Shown here piece after piece: positions 44,774-51,629 of a stretch of 51,629 nt of DNA. Location of the stretch: positions 1 to 51,629 of the forward strand of contig JALFBM010000072.1 of NCBI GenBank assembly GCA_022773425.1, in the 5' to 3' direction. The DNA comes from Selenomonadaceae bacterium (GTDB taxonomy: Bacteria > Bacillota > Negativicutes > Selenomonadales > Selenomonadaceae). How positions within the stretch are numbered: position 1 is the first letter of the stretch; the number at the start of each line of letters is the position of its first letter. The translations under genes were made by a program, and so were the position numbers. The notes under the pieces are model-generated. The model made no database searches. It was not told where the DNA came from and saw only the letters and a list, made by a program, of their open reading frames with translations.

Positions 44774-46099
44774 TCAGGCTTTGCCCGCGCGAATCTTCCG
44801 GCGCAGGGTGATCGTGAATTTCGTCCCCTTGCCCGGTGCACTGTCGATGTGAATGCTGCCCTTATGCAATTCGACGATTTCCTGCGCAATCGCAAGTCCG
44901 AGCCCATTGCCGCCCATCTCACGGGAGCGGGCCTTGTCGACGCGGTAGAATCGGTCAAAGATGCGTTTCTGGTCCTCCGGCGCAATACCGATGCCGTCGT
45001 CCTGCACGGAAAAACGGACGTGATCCTTATCCCCCGCGAGCCGCACGACGACGTGACCGCCCTCCGGCGTATATTTCACGGCATTGTCGACAAAGATCAG
45101 CACGAGCTGACGGATTTTCTGCTCATCGGCATGAATCTCGGTTTTCGGCAGGTCGCCGGCCGCAATCGTGACGTTTTTCTGCCCGGCGAGCGGACTCATG
45201 ACGCGCACAGTCTGCTCAATAACCCCCGCAAGGTCGAACTTCGTCGGTCGCAGCTTCAGCGCCTTGTTGTCGCTGCGCGCGACGACGAGCAGTTCGGAGA
45301 CGAGCTTGGTCATTTTCTTGACCTCATCGCGCACGTCGTCGATGACCTGTTTCAGGAACGGCGATTGGATGGATGGATCCTGTGCGAGCAGATCCGCCGA
45401 TGCCATGACGACGGCGAGAGGCGTCCGCAGCTCATGCGAAGCGTCCGCCGCGAACTGACGCTGCTTCTCATAGGCCTCCTTGAGCGGCTGCATGGTTTTC
45501 CCGGATAGGATATGGCCGATGCACATCGCGAAAATCAAGGCGATCACGCTGATGAACGAAAGCGCATACGTGGATTTCGAAAGGCCGCGGTACATCGCCG
45601 TGACATCCTTGCCGACGTAAACCGTCTGCACCATCGCGCCGTTTGCGTCAAACACGCGGCGCGCGGTCATCATGATTTTCGCTCCTTTGACGCCGCCCTC
45701 GCCCTTCTGTGTGTAGACGGACACCTCGCCTTCGCTGGCATCCCAGTCCGCCAGTACATCGAGGATAAACGGCTCGATATGAAACGACGCGCGGCTGAAA
45801 TTCACCAGCCGCCCGTCGTCGTCAAATACATAATAAAAGAGTTGATCGTTGTTGCTCTTGCTGAAATCCATCGAATCGTCAAGCGCCGCGCCAGGGTGCC
45901 GGTTCAGATAATCCTGTCCCTCGGCAACAGCCGTCGCCATATTCATGAGCTCGCGCGCCTGTTCGGACGTGATGGACCATTCCATCGTCTCATGCACGAC
46001 AAAAATCAACACGAACAACACCATCGCCATAGCGGCGGAATAAATCATCGTCATGCGCAGGCGGCTGCGCCCAAAGAGGTTTTCCCCTCCAGCCTTCAT
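44774..46099 (-). CDS. Two-component sensor histidine kinase
   Basis: A 441-residue membrane kinase. TM1 is about residues 13-35 (TMIYSAAMAMVLFVLIFVV) and TM2 about 178-200 (ALSFISVIALIFAMCIGHIL), enclosing an extracytoplasmic sensor of about 140 residues with no family I can name. HisKA holds the phospho-accepting His in FAADASHELRTPLAVVMAS near residue 220. The ATPase part has the N box LVLIFVDNAVKYTPEGG and QDDGIGIAPEDQ, then GGNGLGLAIAQ. It overlaps the regulator gene by four bases. The signal is unknown. Confidence 0.93.
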   Translation of the reverse strand: MKAGGENLFGRSRLRMTMIYSAAMAMVLFVLIFVVHETMEWSITSEQARELMNMATAVAEGQDYLNRHPGAALDDSMDFSKSNNDQLFYYVFDDDGRLVNFSRASFHIEPFILDVLADWDASEGEVSVYTQKGEGGVKGAKIMMTARRVFDANGAMVQTVYVGKDVTAMYRGLSKSTYALSFISVIALIFAMCIGHILSGKTMQPLKEAYEKQRQFAADASHELRTPLAVVMASADLLAQDPSIQSPFLKQVIDDVRDEVKKMTKLVSELLVVARSDNKALKLRPTKFDLAGVIEQTVRVMSPLAGQKNVTIAAGDLPKTEIHADEQKIRQLVLIFVDNAVKYTPEGGHVVVRLAGDKDHVRFSVQDDGIGIAPEDQKRIFDRFYRVDKARSREMGGNGLGLAIAQEIVELHKGSIHIDSAPGKGTKFTITLRRKIRAGKA

Positions 46100-46773
46100 T
46101 TTCCGGCCTCCAGCTTATACCCAACACCGCGGACCGTCTTGATGGTCGTTCCACCATCCTTGAGGTCGAGCTTCTTGCGGAGAATCTTCATATACGAGTC
46201 GATGTTGTTTGAGCTGACATCCGACTCGAGGCCCCAGATCCGGTCGAGGATGATGTCGCGCGGCACCACGATGCCGATGTTCTGCGCGAGCAGATCAAAA
46301 ATCTGAAACTCACGCGGCGAAAGCTGAATGACCTCATCCCCGCGTTTTAGGACCTTTGAGGTGCGGTTCAGCGTAAACTCACCGACCTTCACGACCTCCT
46401 GCTGGATTTTCTGCGTGGAGCGGCGACCGAGTGCGCGCAAACGCGCAAGCAGCTCCGCGAATTCGAACGGCTTGACGAGATAGTCGTCCGCACCGGCATC
46501 CAGTCCCGTCACCCGGTCTTCCACCGAGTCGCGTGCTGTGAGCATCAGGATGGCCTTGGAATACCCCTTCTTCCGCAGCGCGCTGCACGCATCCACGCCG
46601 GACATGCCCGGCATCATCCAGTCGAGAATCAGGATATCGTAGTCCGTATATTCTGCATATTCCACGATATCCGAGCCATTTGTCACCCATTCTACCTGTA
46701 TTTCATTCTGCTCAAGCATGTACTTGATGAGATTTCCGAGCCGCTTATCGTCTTCCGCCAACAAAACGCGCAT
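46096..46773 (-). CDS. OmpR/PhoB-family response regulator
   Basis: A 225-residue regulator. The receiver domain has the acidic pair in LLAEDDKRLG, the phospho-accepting Asp in LILDWMMPGMSG near residue 52, and LVKPFEFAELLARL. The C-terminal winged helix has LSPREFQIFDLLAQNIG and SNNIDSYMKILRKKLD. It is first in the operon and shares an ATGA-type overlap with the kinase gene. Targets are unknown; the nearby SLC13 gene and the tandem repeat at 41160 are only possible candidates. Confidence 0.94.
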   Translation of the reverse strand: MRVLLAEDDKRLGNLIKYMLEQNEIQVEWVTNGSDIVEYAEYTDYDILILDWMMPGMSGVDACSALRKKGYSKAILMLTARDSVEDRVTGLDAGADDYLVKPFEFAELLARLRALGRRSTQKIQQEVVKVGEFTLNRTSKVLKRGDEVIQLSPREFQIFDLLAQNIGIVVPRDIILDRIWGLESDVSSNNIDSYMKILRKKLDLKDGGTTIKTVRGVGYKLEAGK

Positions 46774-46837
46774 CCCGCGTCCCTCCTATTTTGCTTCGAT
46801 CCTTCTGCCAAAAGACAGACACTTCTTTCTTCTCAAC

Positions 46838-46866
46838 ATTATAGAACAAAAGAAAGCGGCCGACAA
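46838..46866 (-). promoter_or_regulatory. Sigma-A promoter of the two-component system
   Basis: On the minus strand TTGTCG (46861-46866), 17 bases, TATAAT (46838-46843), about 65 bases before the regulator gene. Confidence 0.75.
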
Positions 46867-46868
46867 GA

Positions 46869-46897
46869 TATACAAAACGGGGAAAAACCTCTATAAT
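46869..46897 (+). promoter_or_regulatory. Promoter of the HAD phosphatase gene
   Basis: TATACA (46869-46874), 17 bases, TATAAT (46892-46897), divergent from the two-component promoter; the leader is about 70 bases. Confidence 0.65.
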
Positions 46898-46969
46898 AGG
46901 GAGTGAAAAACAAAGAGCGGGCCATCCGGCCGGTTCATTGCCATGATAAAGAAAGGATTGCACAACAAC

Positions 46970-47749
46970 ATGGAAACTTCCACTAAGATTCAACAGATTG
47001 CATTTTCGGATTACGACGGCACGCTGGTGCGGGACGGTCAGGTCGATGCGGATACGCTCGCGGCGATTGATTCCTGGCGCGCCAAAGGCAACGCCTTCGG
47101 CATCGCGACGGGACGCGGCTTCGCGGCAATCCAGCCGGAGCTCGAACGCCTGCATATCCCCGTCGATTATCTGGTCTGCGCGAATGGTTCGGCCGTCTAC
47201 CGTGCCGACGGCGCGCTACTGCAGTGCACCGAGATCCCAGAGGAAGATTTCCAGACACTCTGCGATTCCAAGTTCCTGCGGGATTATCAGGACGGCATTT
47301 TGTTCTTTACGCGTCATCACGCTTACTGCTACCGCAATGCGCAGCAGCTCCCGCCGAACCTTTTCGAAAAGTTGAACTCGTTTGACGAGGTGAAAGAGCT
47401 GCACCATGTCATGCAGGTCGGCACGCGTTACGCGTCGCAGCAGGAGGCGCACGACGCCTTCACCGCCCTCGATGCGGCTTACCCGCAGGTCTTTACGGGC
47501 AACGTCAACCGCTGCTACCTCGATATGAACGCCTGGGGTATGTCCAAGGATATCGGCATCATGCAGCTCGTCGAGTTCCTGCACATCGACGTAAAGAAAG
47601 TCCACGCCATCGGCGATGACTGCAACGACCTGCCGATGATCCAACGGTTCCATGGATGCTGCGTCGATAGCGCGGCGGAAGACATCCAAAAGGCGTCCAT
47701 CAACGTGTTCCCGACGGTCGGGAAAATGCTCCGCCACTACCAGGAGTGA
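46970..47749 (+). CDS. Cof-type HAD family phosphatase
   Basis: HAD IIB hydrolase of 259 residues, the group that dephosphorylates sugar phosphates and small cofactors. Motif I is FSDYDGTLV with the nucleophile Asp near residue 14, motif II IATGRG, and motif IV AIGDDCNDLPMI. A cap domain occupies roughly residues 85-190. I chose ATG 46970 (METSTKIQQ) after AAAGGA at a rather long spacing; an in-frame ATG at 46943 has no ribosome site. The substrate is unknown. It is nine bases before the next gene. Confidence 0.9.
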   Translation: METSTKIQQIAFSDYDGTLVRDGQVDADTLAAIDSWRAKGNAFGIATGRGFAAIQPELERLHIPVDYLVCANGSAVYRADGALLQCTEIPEEDFQTLCDSKFLRDYQDGILFFTRHHAYCYRNAQQLPPNLFEKLNSFDEVKELHHVMQVGTRYASQQEAHDAFTALDAAYPQVFTGNVNRCYLDMNAWGMSKDIGIMQLVEFLHIDVKKVHAIGDDCNDLPMIQRFHGCCVDSAAEDIQKASINVFPTVGKMLRHYQE

Positions 47750-47758
47750 GGAAAGCCT

Positions 47759-48730
47759 ATGCAGACACTCGTCTATCTGCCAGACTGGCTGCCCACGCTT
47801 TCTCCTGTGCCGCAGCATCTGCTTGTCTACCACGTACACGATATGTACGAGGTATCCGCGCCGCTTCGTGAGCCGGGTATTCCCAGACTCGCTGTGCCGC
47901 CCGAGGGTACGGTGCACTTCATCCCGCACCCGATGGATGACGAGGTGCTGCACCCGCACCTCACAGCGGCGCAGACCACCGGGCCGGAATTTTCGTTTAT
48001 TCTCGATCTGCAGCGTGCGGGAGCCATCCTGCTCCGCAAAGGCAAACGCCCCATCGCGCAGCGCCTCATCCTGCTCGGTCTCTTCCTCGAGGATGCCGCA
48101 GACTATATCGCAACAGAGCGAGGATATCAGATTGGCAAACTCATGCAGGACTATGCCTCGCCGCGTTTTACCGCGCGCTTTGACGAAGCTCTGTCCAGTC
48201 TATCCTTCTCTCCCGTGGCCTATCTCGAGATTCTCGGCGGCCTGCTGCAAAAACTGGCAGACAGCGGCTTGCTGGAAAGCGAATCCGGCGGCATTTCCTA
48301 TGTCCACCTCATTTCGCAGCTCTTCGGCCTCGACGGCAGCAAGGATGCCACCGCACAGGAGCGTACCTACCGCGACGCGAAACGCGCGATGGAGGCCAAC
48401 GTCGAAAACCTTTGGCCGGAGCTGCTCCCGAACCTCCTGCGCTATGTCTATTTCTGCCGATTTTATCCCTGCTCGGTTCCGGGCGGCATCACGCATAACT
48501 ACTGGGTCTTCGTCCTGTACTACAAGCTGTTTGAGCTAAGTCTGCTCGCCCTGTCCCTTGCCAGGCGCGAGCGGCTCAAGCTCGAGGACGTCTACGCGCT
48601 GATGCAGCATCTCTCACGGCGCCGCGATGCCAGCGGCGGACGATACACGGCCGTGATCGAGCAATACATACGAGCAAGGGAAGAAGATTCTCTCGCGCTG
48701 TTTTCCGCCCTTTACGACTGGAAACAGTAA
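47759..48730 (+). CDS. Protein of unknown function, cotranscribed with the HAD phosphatase
   Basis: I do not recognise this 323-residue protein. It starts MQTLVYLPDWLPTLSPVPQHLL nine bases after the HAD stop, with GGAAAG in between as ribosome site. It has no signal peptide. The N-terminal 90 residues are rich in proline, histidine and beta-type segments; the rest is predominantly helical (RLILLGLFLEDAADYIATER; WVFVLYYKLFELSLLALSLA, which is hydrophobic but soluble-looking). A conserved-looking CRFYPCSVPGG near residue 238 might bind metal. The frame is open throughout with normal codon use, so it is a real gene. Confidence 0.8.
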   Translation: MQTLVYLPDWLPTLSPVPQHLLVYHVHDMYEVSAPLREPGIPRLAVPPEGTVHFIPHPMDDEVLHPHLTAAQTTGPEFSFILDLQRAGAILLRKGKRPIAQRLILLGLFLEDAADYIATERGYQIGKLMQDYASPRFTARFDEALSSLSFSPVAYLEILGGLLQKLADSGLLESESGGISYVHLISQLFGLDGSKDATAQERTYRDAKRAMEANVENLWPELLPNLLRYVYFCRFYPCSVPGGITHNYWVFVLYYKLFELSLLALSLARRERLKLEDVYALMQHLSRRRDASGGRYTAVIEQYIRAREEDSLALFSALYDWKQ

Positions 48731-48777
48731 AAAGGATTCCCGCAAAAGTCCATCGGGCTTATGCGGGAATCCTTTTT
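48729..48777 (+). terminator. Intrinsic terminator after the HAD/unknown operon
   Basis: A perfect stem of about 16 bp (48729-48744 with 48762-48777) starts at the stop codon and ends in a T run. Confidence 0.9.
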
Positions 48778-48867
48778 CGTTTGCTTTTTCCTCTTTCTGT
48801 GATCCAGCGTTGTTTACCCTTTTCCTATTCTTCCGCCCTGTTCTTCGCGTTTAACCGCTTATGTTTT

Positions 48868-48978
48868 TTAGACGAGGACGGTCCCGGTCTCATCCTCCCG
48901 CTGCGCACCGAGAACAAGGTACCGTACCCCGTCCCGGCAAAACACATAGGGATCGCGATAATGTCCGGTGTACCCCGG
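48868..48978 (-). pseudogene. Relic of a GH32 sucrose-6-phosphate hydrolase (scrB-like) gene
   Basis: On the minus strand one frame reads 36 codons that closely match the RDP region of GH32 beta-fructosidases: GYTGHYRDPYVF, then a short link and LVLGAQREDETGTVLV, before TAA. RDP and LGAQ are conserved GH32 motifs. Nothing before or after in any frame extends the match, there is no ribosome site, and a TAG lies 18 codons upstream in the same frame. This is a fragment of a once full-length gene, not a functional one. Confidence 0.7.
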
Positions 48979-49079
48979 CGTTTTCGTCTTCTTTTCCCTA
49001 TCGATATCCCTGTGAGTATGGTATCCGTTCTATATTTGAACCTTAACAAAGGGACTGTGGCTTGTCAAGATTCAAAAAA

Positions 49080-49127
49080 CAACGAAAAAGCGTTTGAGAC
49101 CAGACGAACTGGAATCAAACGCTTTTA
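49080..49127 (-). terminator. Intrinsic terminator after pnp
   Basis: AAAAGCGTTTGA (49086-49097) pairs with TCAAACGCTTTT (49115-49126), a perfect 12-bp stem; the minus strand continues into T. Confidence 0.88.
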
Positions 49128-49132
49128 CGACG

Positions 49133-51241
49133 TCATGCTTTTCTGTTTTTTCCCGCATGCAGCAAAGCCTTATGCGAGAGGTTGATCCGTCCCTTGTTGT
49201 CGATTTCGACGACCTTGACCTCCAGCGGATCGCCAACCTTCACGACGTCCTCAACGGTCGCCACGCGGTGATCGGCAAGCTCGGAGATGTGGCAAAGTCC
49301 TTCTTTATTCGGAAGGATCTGCACGAACGCACCGAACTTCATGAGGCGCGTGACAGTGCCCGTGTAGACTTCGCCGACTTTGACGTCGCGGACGATGTCC
49401 TCGATCATCTGTTTCGCCTTTGCCATGCTTGCCGCATCGTTCGAAAGCACATAGATGGTGCCATCTTCATGGATATCGATTTCGACCCCCGTCGCATCGA
49501 TGATCCCCTTGACGACCTTGCCGCCGGTGCCGATAACGTCGCGGATCTTGTCGACGTCAATGGTGATGGTCTCAACGCGCGGTGCGTACGGGCTGAGTTC
49601 CGCCGCCGGCCTGTCGATGCACGCGAGCATCTTTCCGAGAATGAACGCGCGCCCCCTTTTGGCCTGCTCGAGTGCGCTCGCGAGGATTTCGCGCGTGATG
49701 CCGGCGATCTTGATATCCATTTGGATGGCCGTGACACCCTTTTCCGTCCCCGCGACCTTGAAGTCCATATCGCCGAGCGCGTCCTCCATGCCCTGAATAT
49801 CCGTCAGGATCGTGTAATCCTCACCGTCCTTGACGAGGCCCATCGCAATGCCGGAAACCGGTGCCTTGATCGGCACGCCCGCATTCATCAGCGAAAGCGT
49901 CGAACCGCAGACCGATGCCATGGAGCTTGAGCCGTTCGACTCAAGGACCTCGGAAACGAGACGGATGGTATAGGGGAACGCCTCCTCCGACGGAATAACC
50001 GGCAGCAGCGCGCGTTCCGCCAGTGCCCCATGGCCGATTTCCCGGCGCCCCGGACTCCGCATCGGCTTCGCCTCGCCGACCGAATAGCCGGGGAAATTGT
50101 AGTGATGGATATAGCGCTTCTTCCATTCCGGTGCAAGACCGTCGATCACCTGCTCATCCGAGAGCGGCCCGAGCGTCGTGACCGTCAGCACCTGCGTCTG
50201 ACCGCGCGTGAAGAGCCCCGAGCCATGCGTCCGCGGCAGCAGGCCGACTTCGCAGGTAATCGGGCGCACCTCGTCGAGCGCACGCCCATCCGGCCGGATC
50301 TTTTCTTTCGTGATCATGCGCCGGACAATGGTTTTCTCGATGTCGTGCAGCGCAATCCCGATTTCCTGTTCCCGCTCCTCTCTTTCGTCCTCCGGGCAGT
50401 CCGCGAGGAAATGCGCGACGGTATCAACCCGGATGGCCTCGATATGCGCGTCGCGGTCAAGCTTATCCGCATTGCGCGTCGCTGCATCCAGCCGGTCTCC
50501 CGCATAACGGGCAATCGCCTGACGGAGTTCCGGGGAAACCGTGAACAGACATGGCTCTGCCTTTTCTTTGCCGCAGACCGTCTGAATCCGCTGCTCGAAC
50601 GCTACGATGCGCTGGATTTCCTTATGGCCGAACAAAATCGCATCGAGGACGACCTCCTCCGGCAGTTCCTCTGCGCCGGCCTCGACCATCATGACCGCAT
50701 CCTTCGAGCCAGCGACCGTCAGATTCAGCGTCGATTTTGCGCGCTGCTCCGCGGTCGGGTTGATGACAAAGGCACCGTCCACGCGGCCGACGCGCACGCC
50801 GGCGATCGGCCCATCGAACGGGATGTCCGATACCGTTAGCGCCGCCGACGCGCCGATCATGCCGGCCAGCTCCGGCTCGTTGTCCGGATCCACGGAAAGC
50901 ACCGTCGCGACGATCTGCACATCGTTGCGGTATCCCTTGGGAAAGAGTGGGCGGATCGGGCGGTCGATCAGGCGCGCACGCAGGACCGCATCGCTTGACG
51001 GCCTGCCCTCACGCTTGATGAAGCCCCCTGGAATCTTCCCGGCCGCGTACATCTTTTCCTCATAATCGACCGTCAGAGGAAAGAAATCAACGCCCTCGCG
51101 CGGCTTTTTCGACGCCGTTGCCGTGACGAGCACCACCGTATCTCCATAACGCACGAGCACCGCGCCATTGGCCTGTTTCGCCATCTTTCCCTGTTCGATG
51201 ACGAGGCTTCGTCCGCCGAGTTCCATTTCAAAGCTATGCAT
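49133..51241 (-). CDS. pnp: Polyribonucleotide nucleotidyltransferase (PNPase)
   Basis: Phosphorolytic 3'-5' exoribonuclease of mRNA turnover. Two RNase PH domains flank a helical linker: the first begins [23 protein letters not shown], the second around residue 310 with [14 protein letters not shown] and [22 protein letters not shown] domain ([16 protein letters not shown], about 555-570) and an S1 domain ([20 protein letters not shown], about 620-690) complete it. The length is 702 residues. ATG 51239-51241 follows GGAGG by seven bases; an open frame 21 codons longer has no support. The usual rpsO partner is not visible upstream. Confidence 0.96.
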   Translation of the reverse strand: MHSFEMELGGRSLVIEQGKMAKQANGAVLVRYGDTVVLVTATASKKPREGVDFFPLTVDYEEKMYAAGKIPGGFIKREGRPSSDAVLRARLIDRPIRPLFPKGYRNDVQIVATVLSVDPDNEPELAGMIGASAALTVSDIPFDGPIAGVRVGRVDGAFVINPTAEQRAKSTLNLTVAGSKDAVMMVEAGAEELPEEVVLDAILFGHKEIQRIVAFEQRIQTVCGKEKAEPCLFTVSPELRQAIARYAGDRLDAATRNADKLDRDAHIEAIRVDTVAHFLADCPEDEREEREQEIGIALHDIEKTIVRRMITKEKIRPDGRALDEVRPITCEVGLLPRTHGSGLFTRGQTQVLTVTTLGPLSDEQVIDGLAPEWKKRYIHHYNFPGYSVGEAKPMRSPGRREIGHGALAERALLPVIPSEEAFPYTIRLVSEVLESNGSSSMASVCGSTLSLMNAGVPIKAPVSGIAMGLVKDGEDYTILTDIQGMEDALGDMDFKVAGTEKGVTAIQMDIKIAGITREILASALEQAKRGRAFILGKMLACIDRPAAELSPYAPRVETITIDVDKIRDVIGTGGKVVKGIIDATGVEIDIHEDGTIYVLSNDAASMAKAKQMIEDIVRDVKVGEVYTGTVTRLMKFGAFVQILPNKEGLCHISELADHRVATVEDVVKVGDPLEVKVVEIDNKGRINLSHKALLHAGKNRKA

Positions 51242-51629
51242 ACCTCTGCCTCCGTATTCTTTCCGATTCTCAATTGAACATATAATATATTCTACAGTAA
51301 CCACAGAATCCCTCTAAAAACTTTTGGCAGCATGGCAGAACGAGGACAGGAACACAAAAAAGGCGCTGTGACAAAACCATATAGTCCTGCTTGACTCGCA
51401 GGAAGGTAGCCGAATGGTCTGGTCATAGCTGTTCCGTCCGCCTTCCTAACCGCAACTATCTGCCTCGCTCTTTCGCAGAGCGTCTTCTCCTGCGAGGTTT
51501 CGGCGGCTGAGATTCATCGTGTCAGACAGGATCTGCTCGCCTTGACAGAAGGTAGTGTCAAGATTCTTTCGCAAATGCATTTCATCCGCCAGTAAATTTT
51601 TTATAAAATTGAATTGGCGATATATATTT
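51242..51629. other. Hairpin-rich noncoding region upstream of pnp
   Basis: This gap runs to the window edge with no supportable gene. From 51386 to 51562 it contains several short perfect stems: CCTGC/GCAGG (51386-51402), GGAAGG/CCTTCC (51401-51446), CGCTC/GAGCG (51466-51482) and CTTGACA/TGTCAAG (51541-51562). Short frames on both strands lack ribosome sites or family features. The last 35 bases are AT-rich. The pnp promoter must lie near 51250-51310, but only weak -10 matches are visible. Confidence 0.5.

Noticed and set aside
48825-49049. 74-codon minus-strand frame over the GH32 relic
   Set aside because: It is in a different frame from the sucrase similarity, is basic and low-complexity, and lacks a ribosome site.
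51300-51629. Short frames upstream of pnp, such as one beginning MTRPFGYLPASQ on the minus strand
   Set aside because: No ribosome site and no family similarity that I can support; the region looks structured rather than coding.

Overview
The window reads as a conserved chromosomal segment of a GC-rich Firmicute, most likely a Negativicute (Selenomonadaceae; Selenomonas/Mitsuokella-like). That placement is inference. It rests on the ylxM-ffh-rpsP-khpA-ylqD-rimM-trmD order, an ATP-type PEP carboxykinase, a PheB-type ACT protein ahead of hom-thrB, a THF riboswitch on folT, and near-consensus sigma-A promoters. I recognise 43 protein genes (one broken, one cut by the window edge), two riboswitches, many intrinsic terminators and one gene relic. 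I see no tRNA, rRNA, CRISPR array, intact insertion sequence or prophage.

Layout. 1-1560 (-): gatC-gatA, with gatA interrupted by an in-frame TAG. 1655-6880 (-): a six-gene unit pheB-hom-thrB-cca-gamma carbonic anhydrase-ndk from one promoter, closed by a terminator. 6900-9645: a DUF488 gene divergent from recG. 9670-13206: pckA and thrC (-), then nadE (+) to 15105. 15144-20970 (-): typA, an EF-G paralogue, and metK behind a SAM-I riboswitch with terminator. 21004-24616: rqcH (+) facing a chemotaxis receptor (-). 24696-28891 (-): the SRP/ribosome-maturation operon. 28926-30860 (-): a membrane EAL protein. 31118-39569 (-): the arginine regulon, argCJBD then argFGH, each block behind a promoter overlapped by paired ArgR-like boxes. 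39601-40473 (+): a monofunctional transglycosylase facing an unknown exported protein. 41237-44728 (-): an SLC13 transporter, a serine-hydroxymethyltransferase-like protein lacking its catalytic lysine, and folT behind a THF riboswitch. 44774-46866 (-): a two-component system. 46892-48730 (+): a HAD phosphatase and an unknown 323-residue protein. 48781-51629: a GH32 sucrase relic, pnp (-), and a hairpin-rich noncoding stretch.

How the genes fit together. Much of the window is amino-acid and one-carbon metabolism. Homoserine to threonine is covered by hom, thrB and thrC. Glutamate to arginine is complete as argJ, B, C, D, F, G and H. metK makes SAM under SAM feedback, and folT imports folate under THF feedback. 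The rest is translation and RNA housekeeping: gatCA, cca, rimM, trmD, rpsP, ffh, typA, rqcH and pnp.

The most interesting points are the SHMT-fold pseudoenzyme beside the THF-controlled folate transporter, and the premature amber codon in gatA in a window where none of 42 other genes ends in TAG. Others are the matched pair of ArgR-box promoters, the SRP-operon promoter whose -35 element lies inside a perfect hairpin, and the structured region upstream of pnp.
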